A stretch of 64,000 nucleotides of DNA from Silene latifolia (lineage: Eukaryota > Streptophyta > Magnoliopsida > Caryophyllales > Caryophyllaceae), in NCBI RefSeq assembly GCF_048544455.1, contig NC_133537.1:69907634-69971633 (forward strand). The letters are read 5' to 3'. The notes below the pieces were generated by a model, which saw only the letters and a program-made list of their open reading frames with translations, had not been told where the DNA came from and searched no databases. This document shows positions 23,642 to 35,205 of the stretch, piece by piece. Position numbers and translations under genes: made by a program. Each line of letters begins with the position of its first letter. Positions within the stretch are counted from its first letter, which is position 1.

Positions 23642-25654
23642 TCAACAAAGAAGCTGCGGCATTACATGCTCAGCTACACGGTCCACATCTACTCCAAGAT
23701 GGACCCGGTTAAATACATCTTCGAAAAACCCGTACTAAACGGAAGGCTGTCTAGAAGGACACTCATGCTGTCCGAGTTTGACCTCAAGTTTGTACCCCTC
23801 ATGGTTATCAAGGGAAGAGCAGTTGCCGATTTCCTAGCAGAAAATCCCGTCAACGAGGATCTAACGACCGACACATGGTCACTTCCTGACGAGGACATCC
23901 TTTGTGCCGACTCCGACGCATGGGACCTTTACTTTGATGGTGCATCTAATCTGAGAGGCTTCGGGGTAGGAATCCTTCTAATATCACCAGAGAGAGAACA
24001 CGTTCCAATCTCGGTCAAACTGGACTTCGCCGTCACCAACAACGCCGCTGAATATGAAGCATGTCTCATCGGCCTACAAGCAGCCATCACACTTGGCATC
24101 AAGAGACTGAGGGTCCACGGCGATTCCTCACTCATCATCAATCAGGTATCCGGGTCATGGAAAATCCGATCTGACAGCTTAGCTCCCTACCAAGCGAAGA
24201 TCAGTCAAGAGGCCGAATTCTTCGACCAAGTCGACTACTTCCACTTGCCACGAGAGGAAAATCAATTTGCTGATGCCCTGGCAAAACTTGCCACGCTCGT
24301 CAACATACCTGACAACATGACATCAATGCCCCTATGTGTCGAAAGACGGAGCGAGCCAGCTCACATTTGTGCCATTATCGACGACGAGGAAAGCCATGAT
24401 GAACCTTGGTACCAAGCCATCCTCAATTACAAAACCAAAAACGAATTTCCTCCCAACTCTGATCAAAGAGGACAAAGAGCCATCCGTTTACTTGCATCAC
24501 AATTCGTGATGAACCAAAATCAACTCTACAAAAGAACACCCCAAGGAATTCTCCTCCTTTGCATCGACCATCACAAAGCCAAGAAAGTCATGGGAGAGGT
24601 TCACGACGGAGAGTGTGGCCCTCACATGAGTGCAATGATGCTTACACGGAAAATCACGCGGCTAGGTTACTACTGGACCACCATGGAAGCCGATTGCCGT
24701 AACTACGTCAAACATTGCCACAATTGCCAAATCTTCGCCAACATACAACACATACCACCATCCCTTTTGTACACCATGACGTCACCCTGGCCTTTCTCAA
24801 CATGGGGCATCGACATCATCGGGAAAGTCAACCCGGTAGGCACCAAGGGGCATTGCTTCGTCCTCGTCGCCCTCGACTACTTCACCAAATGGGTAGAAGC
24901 ACAGTCATATGCAATCTTGACCGCCAAACAAGTGGCCAAGTTCATTCAAAACAACATCATCTGCCGATATGGGGTACCCCATGAAATCATCAGCGATCAA
25001 GGCTCTCACTTCCGTGCGGAAACTCAAGCTTTTCTGGACAAATACAAGATCAAACGACATCGATCATCCCTCTACCGTCCCCAAACTAACGGAGCGGTGG
25101 AGGCAGCAAACAAAACTTTTGTCACCATTATCAAGAAAATGCAAGACAACTACCGCGATTGGCCAAGCCAACTCCCATTCGCACTCTTTGGATACCGAAC
25201 CTCCATTCGAACACCGACAGGCGCCACACCCTTCTACCTAGCATACGGTATGGAGGCGGTTCAACCGGTAGAATTAGAGGTCCCATCTCTACGCATACTA
25301 CTGGAGAGTCAAGTCCCTGAGGCGGAATGGACCCATCGAAGGTACGAACAACTCACTCTTATAGACGAACGGCGACTCAACGCCTTGCACAACGTCCAGT
25401 TATACCAACGATGTATACAACGGGCATTCAACAAAAAGGTTAAACCCAGAAACATCCAGGAGGGCGACTTGGTCCTCAAGTCAGTTCGAGCACCATTACC
25501 CGTCGATCCGAGGGGAAAGTTCAAACCCAACTAGGTCAGGCCATACCTGGTTAAGAAAATACTTTCGGGGGGCGCAGTGAGACTGAGTGACCTAGATGGG
25601 GAGGACTTTACAAACCCGACCAACCTAGACCAACTCAAAAAGTACTACCCTTGA
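23642..25654 (+). pseudogene. Dual RNase H and integrase region of element D polyprotein
   Basis: Continues in frame after the TAG. The end of the first RNase H is followed by KFVPLMVIKGRAVADFLAE and a second, archaeal-type RNase H (WDLYFDGASNLRGFG, NNAAEYEACLIGL, RVHGDSSLIINQV, ENQFADALAKLA), the mark of Tat elements. Integrase has the zinc-binding HHCC part (CRNYVKHCHNC) and the catalytic D, D, E in WGIDIIGKV, ISDQGSHF and NGAVEAANK, all intact. A second TAG at 25532-25534 (KPN*VRPYLV) again replaces an expected tryptophan codon. The frame then runs to TGA at 25652-25654. Confidence 0.88.
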
Positions 25655-26454
25655 ACCATAGCAACCAACGACCTAGCCTAGTTTTACAACTAGCAACGAC
25701 CTCAACCATATTCAAGTCAAATTCCGCAACGTGTTCTGATTTGAAATTGCATGTTTTATCGAGTCTAAGCTACGGCACCTTGCCCGTTTCGAATGTCCTT
25801 TGATCTGTCAAAGGCAACGTCCATTTGCACTAAAACAAAACAAACCCCCTGAACTACGAGCATGGTTTGATTTCACCTCTTCGGGTGGATACGTAGGCAG
25901 TCCCTCTTATGCCTGAGGGATACAACCACAAAACCCAATTCAAATTTACAAAACATTTCGAACTACGATCATGGTTTGATTTCACCTCTTCAGGTGGATA
26001 CGTAGGTAGTCATTTCTTACACAAGAAGGATACAACCATCCCCACAATCAAAAAAACATCACCCACATCAACTTTCATAAAAAAGAGAAAGGGAAAACCA
26101 TTCCCTTTCCCACAAAAATACAAAAATCAGCCTTTCTCCTTTTCCACAAAATACCACTTTAAGTGCAAATGTCTAGGACGATTCAAACCGAATTGCCTTT
26201 ACAAAATGGATGGTAGAAACAAGCGTTCACAATTTTCGACGCGGGCAATCCTCTTATTTAATTAATAATGGGAGGGATTACAATTTCAACAACAAATAAA
26301 GCTCGACGAGTCTAAAAATTGTCAAAGCTAAGGTGTCAACCAACGCACCTCACATAATAAAACTAGCACAAAACACACAACAACTAGCTAGTACAACATA
26401 ATAAAAACTCACAACAGTAATACAACATAATAATAAAGTGGGTAATGGAGGTCT
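25655..26454 (+). other. Spacer between pol and antisense gene of D with a conserved duplicated block
   Basis: No gene. It contains two copies, at about 25852-25928 and 25960-26037, of a block with GAACTACGA, GGTTTGATTTCAC, GGTGGATACGTAGGCAGT and GGATACAACCA. The same pair occurs in element C at 35037-35113 and 35146-35205, although the flanking sequence differs. Confidence 0.75.
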
Positions 26455-27912
26455 TCACTCTTCCATTCTACCCTTGCCTTTTCCCTCGGGGTACATCTTC
26501 CCCTTGTTCTTCTTGTTGGCCCGCCTAGCATGGACTTCTTCCTCGGAACGGATCCTAAACGGATCTAAGACGGCGACGGCCTCCCGTCTAGCACAAGACC
26601 CCATGTTCGACCCAAAAAGGGCCAATGCACAGCCCACCATGTTCTTGGGGCCGGAACTACTCCTCTTCGGTGGTCTCATCACATCGGGGGTAGCTCCATC
26701 AACATACTCCTCAAAGAAGGCACGGTTGGCCTTGCCAACCTCTCGATACTTCAAATCGACAACCTCGTCCTTACGAAATTTGGATCTCTCCTCCAAGGAC
26801 GGAGCTCGTGACCACTTGACATAAGCGGGAGTCACCCATGTCGTGGCAGCGGGGTTTGGCACCTCCCAAAGCGGCCGAGTGGCCCACCACCTTTCAAAGA
26901 ATTCCACAAGCTCGGAATTCCGGAAAACATTCTCTTGGACAAGAGTATCTTGAGCGGGCACCTTTTGTTGACGCCCCATTTGCCTCATGAGCCTTTCGGG
27001 ATATATCAAGGAAACAACCTTCAAACCCACCACCATCAAAGAACGAGGACTAGCACCCGAAGCGGGCAACCCCGTGAAGGACCTCAAGTGCCACCACGGC
27101 ACCACCCAACGGATATGAGGACCACCCTCCTCCGCCAATCTTGTGGCCCAATAGGCCTCGGTGGAAGCAAAACTATCCGGGTACAACTTCTTCCTCATAG
27201 TAAGGTGACGGAAGGAGTAAGAAGAAGGATTAACCGGAGGCTCTACATACCTTAGCCTCTCCAATAGCCACAATTGGAGGATCCTTGGTGATCCAAAAGA
27301 GGGAGCTTCTCCACAAGAGCCTTCCTTGTCCAAAGCTTGGATAATCGCTCCAAGCACCAACCATGATGGATCTCTACCATGCTCCATTTGCTCAATCACA
27401 TGGATAAGGGTCATGCTACCATGGCATCTCGGCCCCTCCTTCTTCAAGACATCAACAAAGAGGTACACATGGACAAGGCAAAATGCAAGAGCCCTTCTCC
27501 TAACCACCTCCGAGACATTAACATCTAATCGGTTTGAAAAGATATTGATAAGAGCCAACATATCCACACCATGTGGAGCAAGAAGAAAGTTTATTTGGCT
27601 TGTTGATAAGCCCAACATGGAATGGAATTTATCCTTGTAGCACAACCAAGTCGGAGGAAGCACCGGAGCACAACCCGGCCACCCACCAATGGCTCCAACT
27701 TCTGCGACAAGAGGACAAAGCTCGCCTTTCGGGAAAACGAAAACATGGTGTTTCGAATCCCAAAACCGAGAACACACTTCAAGAAACGAAGGTTGCACCT
27801 TGACTTGACGAAGCACCAACAATTGGCCAACTCCCATGCAAACGAGTTGATGCTTTTCGGGAGGCGAAAAATCCCGGCACCATTGTCGCAATGCGTTCTC
27901 AAAAGTATCCAT
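26455..27912 (-). CDS. Antisense ORF of element D, plant-mobile-domain-like protein (485 aa)
   Basis: An uninterrupted gene on the strand opposite to gag-pol, between integrase and 3' end. I chose the ATG at 27910-27912 (MDTFENALRQW); the frame is open 22 codons further upstream but without ATG. Features include FLEVCSRFWDSKHHVFVFPKG and GAIGGWPGCAPVLP, which recall the fold of plant-mobile-domain/DUF7745-type proteins, then a helical middle and a basic tail KKNKGKMYPEGKGKGRMEE that could bind nucleic acid or act as a nuclear signal. Antisense ORFs at this place are known in the Tat group; their role is unknown. A TATA box lies 84 bases upstream. The intact frame in an element with stops in pol is notable. 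Domain assignment is from memory of the family. Confidence 0.75.
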   Translation of the reverse strand: MDTFENALRQWCRDFSPPEKHQLVCMGVGQLLVLRQVKVQPSFLEVCSRFWDSKHHVFVFPKGELCPLVAEVGAIGGWPGCAPVLPPTWLCYKDKFHSMLGLSTSQINFLLAPHGVDMLALINIFSNRLDVNVSEVVRRRALAFCLVHVYLFVDVLKKEGPRCHGSMTLIHVIEQMEHGRDPSWLVLGAIIQALDKEGSCGEAPSFGSPRILQLWLLERLRYVEPPVNPSSYSFRHLTMRKKLYPDSFASTEAYWATRLAEEGGPHIRWVVPWWHLRSFTGLPASGASPRSLMVVGLKVVSLIYPERLMRQMGRQQKVPAQDTLVQENVFRNSELVEFFERWWATRPLWEVPNPAATTWVTPAYVKWSRAPSLEERSKFRKDEVVDLKYREVGKANRAFFEEYVDGATPDVMRPPKRSSSGPKNMVGCALALFGSNMGSCARREAVAVLDPFRIRSEEEVHARRANKKNKGKMYPEGKGKGRMEE

Positions 27913-27995
27913 GAAATATTTTTGTGGAAGAAAAAGAGGTTTTGTAGAGATGTTTTTGTGTTTCGGATGATGAAACAATGAAGCGCAAACGTCCT

Positions 27996-28003
27996 TATTT
28001 ATA
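27996..28003 (-). promoter_or_regulatory. TATA box upstream of the antisense gene of D
   Basis: TATAAATA on the minus strand within TTTTGTATAAATAAGG, about 84 bases upstream of the ATG, leaving room for a short leader. The upstream part (28020-28160) carries two GC-rich CGCCAGG...TCGCGCCTCTT motifs like those in the LTR of D. Element C was inserted 340 bases upstream, at 28342. Confidence 0.6.
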
Positions 28004-28341
28004 CAAAATGATCAGCGCATTTCTCAGAAAAAGAGGAGAGCCGGCTTCCATCGCCAGGCTGTTCGCGCCTCTTTGGACCTTCTCCAGGATTCCCGCTGAT
28101 GACTTGTCTCTTTCAACTTGTGCTTTCTCCTGACACCTCAAACCTCCCGCCAGGAAGCTCGCGCCTCTTCGGGATAATCCGGGACATTTTGTGTTTCCTC
28201 ACACTCACATTTCCTTGTTTTCGCGTTTTACGAAATCCGACACGGTTTTCATGACGCAGCTTTAAACATACGGATTTTTCTTTCTTTTTTTTAAGGGGGG
28301 AAGGGCTAGTCGCCCCGATCCGCGATGGATCGTTTCCATGT

Positions 28342-30952
28342 TGTAGACACCTCGTTTCTGCACCTCCCGCAAACCACCCGGTGATGATTGGGCCGCATGT
28401 TTGGTACGCGGAACGATTTGTGACAGTTCGTAAGTTTATCCTCAAGTGATCGCTCAAACATTAATATCTACCTCATAATTGTCATCTACGTGCCGATACG
28501 GTCGTTTTGGCAGTAATTAGAGTACATTTGGAGTCCGGGTCAAAAACCGTCTTCATTTCCATAAACCGTCAAATCCCGAGTCAAAGCAACGTGATTGTCT
28601 ACCTAAGGTTAGGATGTCATAAAATGTTGAGATTATATCTCATTTTGAGTCACATGTCACTTCATTAGGCTAAACTAAAAGTTTACATTACAAAATGTGC
28701 ATTTCATTTAGCTAAAATGACAACCCGAACTTTAGGCCCATTTTACGAGGTCATAACGAGTTTTTTGGGTCAGGCCTATTTCACAGAAAGTTCTAGATCT
28801 CTTTCTTAGCTTTCCAACGCCACCGAAATCACCTTAATCCGAGTCTTGTAGAGAAAGTTATGCCTAAAATACGACAGGCTGTCAAACGCGTTTTCTACGC
28901 GCAGAGGAACCTACCCGGGAAAGGACGCAGCAGGTGCTGCGCCTCTTCCAAGGGACGCAGTGCCTGCTGCGCCTTTTTCCAGGGCTTTCTTTTTGTCCAA
29001 GTTTCCGTGTTTTAACCTAAGTCGGTTATTTCCGGATCTTTCCTTCCGTGTCCTAGTCTTACCATAATTCCGTCGTGTGATTAGTATAAATAGGGAGCTT
29101 CGTTCCTCATATTTCTCACGCGAGTGTCCGCCCTTCTCTTCTCCCTTTGCATTCTAGACTTCGTTCTTACTAATTGGCGCCTACGTGCTTGGACTTCCGA
29201 CCACGTAAGCTCGGATCTTTCCGGGTACCAGCCTCTCCGTTGCATGACCGACCAATTTGATCACTACACTCAATCAATCTAATTAATCAACTTGTTAAAT
29301 CGTTTTCCTCTTACGAGGGCACTCTTTCCTTGCATTCGCGTCGAGCATTCACTAATCGATCTTCTTAGTTCTTCTCGTTCCGTCAACATGTAAGTCTGAG
29401 GGTGTATTAATCTCTCTTTTATTTATTGTATTTTTAATTATTGCATAACAATTGTAAGGTTTATGTCGAAAGCATCTCATTAAAACCGATTTCTAAAACC
29501 GTCTTTAAAACCTTTTTTTGCGGATTTCCAGTAGACAGACGTCGAGAAAAGACGCAGCAACCGCTGCGCCTCTTCGAAGGAGCGCGCACACTGCGCGCTC
29601 TTCTTGAGGCCGCCGCAGATTCTCGCTTCTTTTCTTCTTCCTCCGTCCTCTGTAATTCGTATCAAATTAATTTCTTTTGTTTTGTTAGTCTGTTAATTCG
29701 TTCACTTGATAGTTTGATAATTCATATGTATATTAACCATCGCCATTAACATGTTTAAATCGTCATAAATCCGACTCAAATCCCTAATAATCCATATTTA
29801 CGGGTTTTCGTCATTAAATTCAAACCCGGATTTTAGAGATTCAATTTAACCATGTTGAGTTTCTGGGATTCATTGTTGATATATTTTCACCTGTTTAGTC
29901 ATTAATTCGTCGTCGTTCATCATGTTTAGTTAATAATTCGTTTAGTTAGTTAGTTTAATTAATCATTCATTAACATCGACCCTTCACATAATTAATCTGT
30001 CTTATTTCCGTCTCATCCATGTTTTACTGTTTTATGACCTCAATCATATGTAAATAATTCATTAATCACTTTCATCCGAGTCTAATATCGTAATCAATCC
30101 CTTAAATTAACAAATAACATTAACGATTTGCAGTTCCGGCTTCACAGCCAGAACTCACCCTTGGAACAGACGCAGCAACTGATGCGCCTCTTCCAAAGGG
30201 CGCAGTGCCTGCTGCGCCTGTTCCAGGGTGAATTCTGTCCCTGAACTCCTTTTCTGCCTTGACCTCGTTTAAATTAGCTACGTATTAACTAACTATTAAT
30301 CGTATTATCACCTTCCGACTTGTTCGTATTTCTTTGTTTTATCCTTTTGTTCCATTTTCTCAAATTATCCGTTTTAGCGGTATTTTCGACATAAATCGCC
30401 TGTTCCATTGTAATTAATGTAATTTTCTTTATTGTGATTTATTATTATTGTATTTTGTATCATTTGTATGTTTCTCACATGTAAATCGACCTTAAATCCC
30501 AACTTCGACATTAATTGTTTGCTAATTACATGTCAACCGACTTAGTCTAATTCTCACATGCTAGGATTAAAACTTGGATGTTGCATTGCATGCATATAGC
30601 CGACGGTATATCAAGTACGAATAACTTCCCTAATCATTAGTAGAGGCCGCTATCGAGGCGGGCGGGATTAGGTGTTCGATCAAAAGAGCTTCCTAATACG
30701 TACCCTCACCCCTTACTCCAGATCTCCGTGAGCACCCGTGTTCATTGGCATCCACGAGAGTCATTCTAGACATAGAATGCTAAGGGTAACGATTGCTTAG
30801 TGTTCATGTCACTACTTTGTGTCTTGACATGACACGAGGTATTCGAACGGTTCCAATTTCCCATAAAAATTGGTGGCGACTCCATACAAAATGCAAACGC
30901 TTGTTTTCGAGCCCCTTCACCAAGCGCCCACGTGGGCGGCCCGCTGTCCACA
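28342..30952 (+). repeat. 5' LTR of element C
   Basis: Begins TGTAGACACCTCG and ends CTGTCCACA before the primer site. It pairs with 37192-39794 and is nearly identical except for clusters of change at GC-rich CAG/CTG modules near 28905-28950, 29570-29625 and 30133-30250. The modules read GACGCAGCA...TGCTGCGCC. Confidence 0.95.
29085..29092 (+). promoter_or_regulatory. TATA box in 5' LTR of C
   Basis: AGTATAAATAGGG, followed by CACGCGAGTGTCCGCCC, the motif shared with the LTR of D at the same distance. Confidence 0.7.
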
Positions 30953-30955
30953 GTT

Positions 30956-30973
30956 TGGCGACTCTGCTGGGGA
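30956..30973 (+). other. Primer binding site of element C
   Basis: TGGCGACTCTGCTGGGGA, three bases after the 5' LTR. It matches the site of D except at two positions. Confidence 0.8.
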
Positions 30974-32219
30974 ATATACACTTACGTGTAGCTAGGGTGA
31001 AACTCGAACAAGGTTAGGGAATAATTTGTACAAGACAATTGTCGGTTTTCATAACTCGGTCTTCCTAGACCGTTTTATTCGGCCTTCCTAGGCCCAACCC
31101 AACCCATTCGACCAATCGTCCCGTCTAAACGGTCCTAATTCTTATTTGGGCCCAAGGATGGATAGCGATTGACGTCATCCATACCATGATGCTTACTCTT
31201 GTTTGTATCAAGGGCCTTCACTACTTGAGGAAATGGACTAGGAATCGGCCTTACTCTTGTTTGGCACGAGCCTCTCCACAGACTTCGGGTTTGATGGTTC
31301 GGTATGGCAACCCACCCTTTAAACCAAAACCCTTCTAAATGCACTCAGCATCCCGTTATAATGCTTGTATAAATGTTTGTACCTTACGTGATCACCATTT
31401 CTAAATAAAACCATGACAAATTTTATAAGAAAATCAAAACCTCTTTTAAAATGTAAATTTTCGAAAAAGGCAAAACCAGTCAAAACTCTGTCCATATGTC
31501 GAGTCGAACTTCGGGCCTAAAACCCATTTCAAAACCAAATACAAAAACAAAAATCCAAAAAAAAAAAAACAAAAAAAAAAACGTTTTTTTTAAAAAAAAA
31601 AACAAAATACTTTCCAACATGTAAATGTAAATATGTAAATTCAATTGGGCTAAGTTAGAGTCAAAGTTCAAACCGACTATGTCCTAGTCGGAACTCTGTC
31701 GAGTCATAAACCCGTCTTCCTTTACACTTTGGGTCTTTTCAAATTCAAGTCAAGTCCTAAGGCGTCACGCCGTCATTTTGGACCCCCTACCCCAATTCAG
31801 TTAGGATCTAAACACTCGAGTCACACGCTCAACACACGAGTCTCAATGGGCCTCATATTTGAGTCTAAACTACAACAGTCTTCTTAACACCTATAAGCAA
31901 ACCTCGAGTCCAAAATCAACACGTGTCTTCAATCCCGTCAATAAGGTCAACTATATAAATGTCGCTCCGTCAAAGTCAACACTCGAGTCTAAAATTAAAG
32001 TCAAGCACCATGAATTCAAACACGAGAAGTCGCTCACGACATTTCACGAGTTCACAAGTCAAGTCTAGATGTGTCATCTTATCCCTTCCTTTATTTGTTG
32101 CCTTAGTATGCGTGATCCCATGTCGAATCGAGTTGTGATGCGCGTCATTTCTGTCGAGTAGGAATCCATCAAGTTCTGTCAATCAGCAAGGTCACGAAGC
32201 AGTTCAAGCCACAATCACC
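30974..32219 (+). other. Untranslated leader of element C
   Basis: Between primer site and gag start. AT-rich, with an adenine-rich stretch at about 31555-31610. No gene seen. Confidence 0.6.
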
Positions 32220-33614
32220 ATGTCTCTCCAAGACATTTATGCCATGGTCCTACGAGTTCAAGCTACAGTGGAAAATTTGAGCATTCGCGTCCTCACCCTT
32301 GAAAACGGAATGGTGGAAAAGAACACACCACCTGGAGAAACCTCTAGTCTAGGTCATCCAAAGCTTACCTCTTGCAATAACCATCGTCCTAGAAAGCCGA
32401 AAACAGCTGAAAGGAAACCTGGGAGGCATCAAAGGGTGCTTACCGATTTAGGCATGTCTTATGCCGATGCTTTGAAGAGACTTTCTGCCCAAGGTAAGCT
32501 ACATCCAATAGGACCGACTCTGGATCCACCATTAGAGAAACAGGTGAACCTCTGGAAGGGCAACAAATACTGCTTATATCACCAAGGTAGAGGTCATGAT
32601 ATTGAAGAGTGTTTTCTCTTGAAACACACCATCCAAGATATGATCGAAGAGGGGATGCTTCCAGAACCACCTTCCGCCAAGAAATCCAGGAAAATCGACC
32701 CTCTTGGGTCTAGTATCATTAAACATGACGAAGAATCGTTCTTGGACTGTTCTCATCTCCTCAATCATCATGATGATAAAGAAATCAATGTCCTCGAAGA
32801 TGAAGATATCCAAAATGGAATGCTCATGCTTTCCATTGCCTTCAACAATAAATTTTCCAAGTTAGAAGGAGCTATTGATAATCTAAACTCTCGACTTTCC
32901 AACATAGAAAACCAGTTCGCCGAAATGGGTAAGAAGCTTGAGGCCCAACCTCTCAAAATGAAAAGTGTCCAGACAAACCCTCAACTTGACAGTCCTAAGG
33001 AGAAAGCAACAAGTGGACAATCTATTCTTAGTTCTCCTCATCTGGGAATCAAAATCAATAAAAGCATCCTCATGGATCCTTCGTCAAAGAAACCTAACAA
33101 CTCTCCAAGGTCATTTACAAAGGCTTCCGAAAATAAGGGCACACCTCCTAGGAAATTTACCAACATTGGTATTAGGTACGCCGATGCCCTTCAGAGACTC
33201 ATGGAACAACGAATGTTGAAGCCTATAGGACCTACTCCGGAACCAGAAAGGAAATCCAAGTTCTGGGATGAGAATGCCTATTGCCAATATCACAGGGGCA
33301 AAGGACATGATACAGAGAAATGTTTCAAACTGAGACACGTGATCCAAGACATGATCGAAAGCGGGAAATTGTCTCTCTCTACTTTTAACCCACAAGGTAG
33401 CTTAGGCAATCCTCATGGATATACCACTTATCAAGAAACTCTTCTTGACTGTTATCCTTCCAATGTTCCCAATGATGAGGATGGGGTGCTCAAATGGGTG
33501 AATGCTCAAAGTCAGGTGTCAAAGCCAGTTGCTGGAAGAGAAAATGTTCAAGCATGGGCCGATGATTACGAGTCTAGATCTGAAATCAAGTCCGAGTCCG
33601 AGTCCGAGTCTTAG
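32220..33614 (+). CDS. Gag-like protein of element C with duplicated zinc-finger module (464 aa)
   Basis: Intact frame from ATG (context ACCATG) to TAG. The N-terminus is helical (MSLQDIYAMVLRVQATVENL). A module with YADALKRL, then C-x2-H-x4-H-x4-C (CLYHQGRGHDIEEC, from residue 118), then IQDMIEEG is followed by FLDCSHLL, a coiled-coil segment around residues 200-245, and a second copy with YADALQRL and CQYHRGKGHDTEKC (from residue 355). D has this module only once. The last residues are a serine-glutamate repeat, as found just before RT in D, which suggests that pol was lost by deletion right after this tract. It lacks the gag core (TTWDE...) seen in D. It likely binds element RNA; this is inferred. 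Confidence 0.85.
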   Translation: MSLQDIYAMVLRVQATVENLSIRVLTLENGMVEKNTPPGETSSLGHPKLTSCNNHRPRKPKTAERKPGRHQRVLTDLGMSYADALKRLSAQGKLHPIGPTLDPPLEKQVNLWKGNKYCLYHQGRGHDIEECFLLKHTIQDMIEEGMLPEPPSAKKSRKIDPLGSSIIKHDEESFLDCSHLLNHHDDKEINVLEDEDIQNGMLMLSIAFNNKFSKLEGAIDNLNSRLSNIENQFAEMGKKLEAQPLKMKSVQTNPQLDSPKEKATSGQSILSSPHLGIKINKSILMDPSSKKPNNSPRSFTKASENKGTPPRKFTNIGIRYADALQRLMEQRMLKPIGPTPEPERKSKFWDENAYCQYHRGKGHDTEKCFKLRHVIQDMIESGKLSLSTFNPQGSLGNPHGYTTYQETLLDCYPSNVPNDEDGVLKWVNAQSQVSKPVAGRENVQAWADDYESRSEIKSESESES

Positions 33615-35036
33615 GCTTTATATCCCATAATTTTGTCATTGTGTCTTTCTTTATGTCCATTTCCGTTTCTAGTGACAACCTGGGGGCTGTCCCCCGAGTC
33701 ACATGTCTTCTCGAGTCTATGTTAAATACATTTATTATCCACCTCAATAAAAGTACACTTTTCAATCCACGTATTCTATCATATCTCTTCTCTTATCCCT
33801 TTTCCTGTGACAACAAGAATTGATTTGAGACATTTTTTAAAATGAGCAACAAACAACCACACATGCCAAGTCGATGTGAGTACACTTAGATGATGTTCCA
33901 TTCAAAGTTGTAGAGGACCTGAAACTCCGTGTTCTTTTCTTTACCTATTCCATGTCTGGCAATAGAAACCACAATATAACCCTAGTCTAGGACGAGCATA
34001 TCTCAAGAGATTCTAGGACGAATCCAGACCATCTCCCTTGTTAGCGATCCATGACGGAAGGCAAGCCCATTCCCCACAATAAACAACCCCTGTTACTAAA
34101 GACCAACCCGTTTCACACTAAAGGTGCTAGTCGGACCCAAATCCAAGTTATGCAAGCAAATCCAAGACAATATGAGCCATGATCAAAGCCAAAGGCTCAA
34201 TCAAGAGAAATTGAGGTCAATATCCAAGGCCACAATTATGCCCATAGCCCAAGACAAAAGAGTCAAAATAAAAAGGCTCAATCAAGCAAGTCAATATCCA
34301 AAGTCAAAGTCATCCTCAAAACCCGAATCAAAAATATGAGCAAAAGCCGAGGTATATTCCAGACCAAGAATCTGAGTCCAAATCAAGAACAAGCCTGGAA
34401 TCAAATGCTGAAATGAATACTGCTGATTTCTATATAGAATCAAGACATCAATGAAGATGGTTAGCTAGCACCCTCACTTAGCCTTTCACACATCACACCC
34501 TAAGTCCTTCTCGAGACCGTTATGGGGAGATAGTTAGGAATTTTGAGAATCCTCTCAAGCTCGTCAAGTATACCCATCCTTTAGGGCCAAGACATGGAAA
34601 CTTGATCCCGCATCATTTTAACCTACCCTTCACGTGCTCAGGCTACATCAAGCCAAGAGACTCCATTTCCAAGCCACATTACAAGCCATAATACCATAAA
34701 GCCTTAACACCACAAAATCAAGCTCCAGAGATTTGTTCATCAAAGCCTCTTATTACCGAGCTCCACATTCCAAATATCCAATCCAGTTTCACCTTGACCC
34801 ATACACGGAGTCTTCAAATACTTTGCTACCCAGAACAGGACATGCCCATATTCATCCTTAGGGTCCACTTTTAGATGTGCTCACACGACAAGGAATTTTT
34901 TACAAACTTAATTATACCTCTTTGGTCTATGATTAGAGGGAGTTATCTCAAATCGATTCTTCGAGTCACCAAAGGAAAATACTCTCCTAACCCCTGCACT
35001 TTAAGGTCCTAACAACATAAGCTTAGGCACACACCT

Positions 35037-35205
35037 GAACTACGATCTGGTTTGATTTCACCTTTTTAGGTGGATACGTAGGCAGTCCTTTCTTACACAA
35101 GAAGGATACAACCACAACACCCAAACAAAATTAACCAAACCTCAGAACTACGATCTGGTTTGATTTCACTTCACGTGAATACGTAGGCAGTCCTCAAGGA
35201 CACAA
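35037..35205 (+). repeat. Duplicated conserved block in element C
   Basis: Two copies about 109 bp apart with GAACTACGATCTGGTTTGAT and ACGTAGGCAGTCCT, as in D at 25852-26037. The second copy lacks part of the middle. Confidence 0.8.

Noticed and set aside
26438..26824. Open frame of 128 codons on the plus strand, and neighbours up to 27981
   Set aside because: They overlap the long minus-strand gene 26455-27912, which has a TATA box and a coherent protein.
26455..27912. Captured host gene or env-like gene of element B
   Set aside because: It lies inside D, right after its integrase, where Tat elements are known to have an antisense ORF, and it does not resemble the env-like relic of A. A host origin of the family long ago remains possible.
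29441..29749. Short frame repeated in both LTRs of C (also 38285-38500)
   Set aside because: It lies in the untranslated part of the LTR, its end differs between the copies, and it has no recognisable domain.
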